DNA of 64,000 bases, from the NCBI GenBank assembly GCA_013821825.1, contig PNJK01000007.1, forward strand, positions 31,456 to 95,455, given 5' to 3'. Of the stretch, positions 63,659-64,000 are shown in pieces. Source of the DNA: Rhodobacter sp. (GTDB taxonomy: Bacteria > Pseudomonadota > Alphaproteobacteria > Rhodobacterales > Rhodobacteraceae). Below the pieces are notes generated by a model, which had not been told where the DNA came from, searched no databases, and worked only from the letters and a program-made list of their open reading frames with translations. Numbering within the stretch: position 1 is the first letter of the stretch; every line of letters starts with the position of its first letter. A program made the position numbers and the translations under genes.

Positions 63659-64000
63659 ATGAGCATTCTGATCGTTGACGATGAACAGGATATCCGCGAA
63701 CTCATCGGCGATATTCTTGGCGACGAAGGCTACGCGGTGCGCCTTGCCGCCAATTCCGATGACTGCATGGCCGAGATCAACGCCGAGCCACCGACGCTGA
63801 TGATTCTGGACATCTGGCTCAAGGACAGCCGGATGGACGGGATCGACATCCTGAAAACCGTAAAGCGCGACAATCCCGATGTTCCGGTAGTGATTATCTC
63901 TGGGCATGGAAACATTGAGATTGCCGTCGCAGCCATCAAGCAGGGTGCCTACGACTTCATCGAAAAGCCGTTCAACATCGATCAGCTGATGGTCGTCGTC
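63659..64000 (+). CDS. ntrX: Response regulator NtrX, 5' part cut by the window end
   Basis: An open frame from ATG 63659 to the window end, absent from the ORF track because it has no stop. The first 114 residues are a receiver domain: ILIVDDEQDIRELI, phospho-Asp in LMILDIWLKD, VVIISGHGN (switch Thr/Ser region) and YDFIEKPF (conserved Lys-Pro). AAGGAGG precedes the start, and it begins 4 bases after the ntrY stop. NtrX would continue with an AAA+ and a Fis-type domain. Confidence 0.95.
   Translation, partial: MSILIVDDEQDIRELIGDILGDEGYAVRLAANSDDCMAEINAEPPTLMILDIWLKDSRMDGIDILKTVKRDNPDVPVVIISGHGNIEIAVAAIKQGAYDFIEKPFNIDQLMVVV

Noticed and set aside
1-64000. CRISPR arrays, rRNA genes, prophage
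   Set aside because: No regularly spaced repeats, no rRNA sequence and no phage structural genes were seen in the window.

Overview
The window is a high-GC chromosomal segment of an alphaproteobacterium, almost certainly a member of the Rhodobacteraceae (Rhodobacter/Tabrizicola/Gemmobacter-like). The evidence is the dusB(nifR3)-ntrB-ntrC-ntrY-ntrX order, an NtrC that lacks the sigma-54 contact loop, a fused ispDF, aroK-aroB divergent from an xerD operon, and several small families (DUF6280, DUF6456, DUF6477, DUF1127) typical of this group. No CRISPR array, prophage or intact insertion sequence was seen. Most genes are packed, with many 4-base stop/start overlaps.

Layout. 1-1.2 kb: a decayed dxs copy. 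1.2-7 kb: membrane protein, isoaspartyl methyltransferase-like protein, TolC, a PopZ-like acidic scaffold candidate, DUF6280 protein, EF-P. 7-15 kb: YgfZ, an MsbA-type ABC exporter, a class-V aminotransferase, a glutamine-amidotransferase hydrolase, a HemG-like flavodoxin, CorC/HlyC, XerD. 15-18.6 kb: a periplasmic protein and a 44-aa membrane protein divergent from aroK-aroB. 18.6-20.9 kb: a gene-poor patch with a lipoprotein, the 3' remnant of a second lipoprotein copy, a small secreted protein, and tRNA-Gln. 21-28.8 kb: flavoprotein, RidA, a capsule/Kdo block (kpsT-kpsE-kdsA), NhaA-like antiporter, UDG-family protein, SseB. 29-37 kb: rplM-rpsI, a restriction-fold-like orphan, DUF1127 divergent from a MocR regulator, a spermidine/putrescine-type ABC transporter without its binding protein, TetR overlapping ppk2. 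37-47 kb: hydrolase, sterol-desaturase-like enzyme, metA, P-loop protein, FadL-type porin, EamA exporter, guaA, a solitary MttB-family methyltransferase. 47-53.7 kb: DUF6477, DUF6456, a broken aqpZ, lipA, a porin-like protein, diheme cytochrome c, an unlisted 58-aa membrane protein, hpt. 54-64 kb: COQ10-like protein, a CE1-type esterase, cinA-pgpA-ispDF, then dusB-ntrBC-ntrYX, with ntrX cut by the window end.

The most interesting points are: a perfect 17-bp palindrome resembling an NtrC operator just upstream of dusB-ntrBC; the PopZ-like protein in a pcm-tolC-popZ order; a repeated TGATACAA motif around the DUF1127/MocR start region; a metA with the acetyl-CoA-type glutamate; stepwise decay of dxs and aqpZ; and two small genes missing from the ORF track (the 58-aa membrane protein and the start of ntrX). 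I did not find a convincing wholly new multi-gene system. All calls come from reading the sequence, with no database search.
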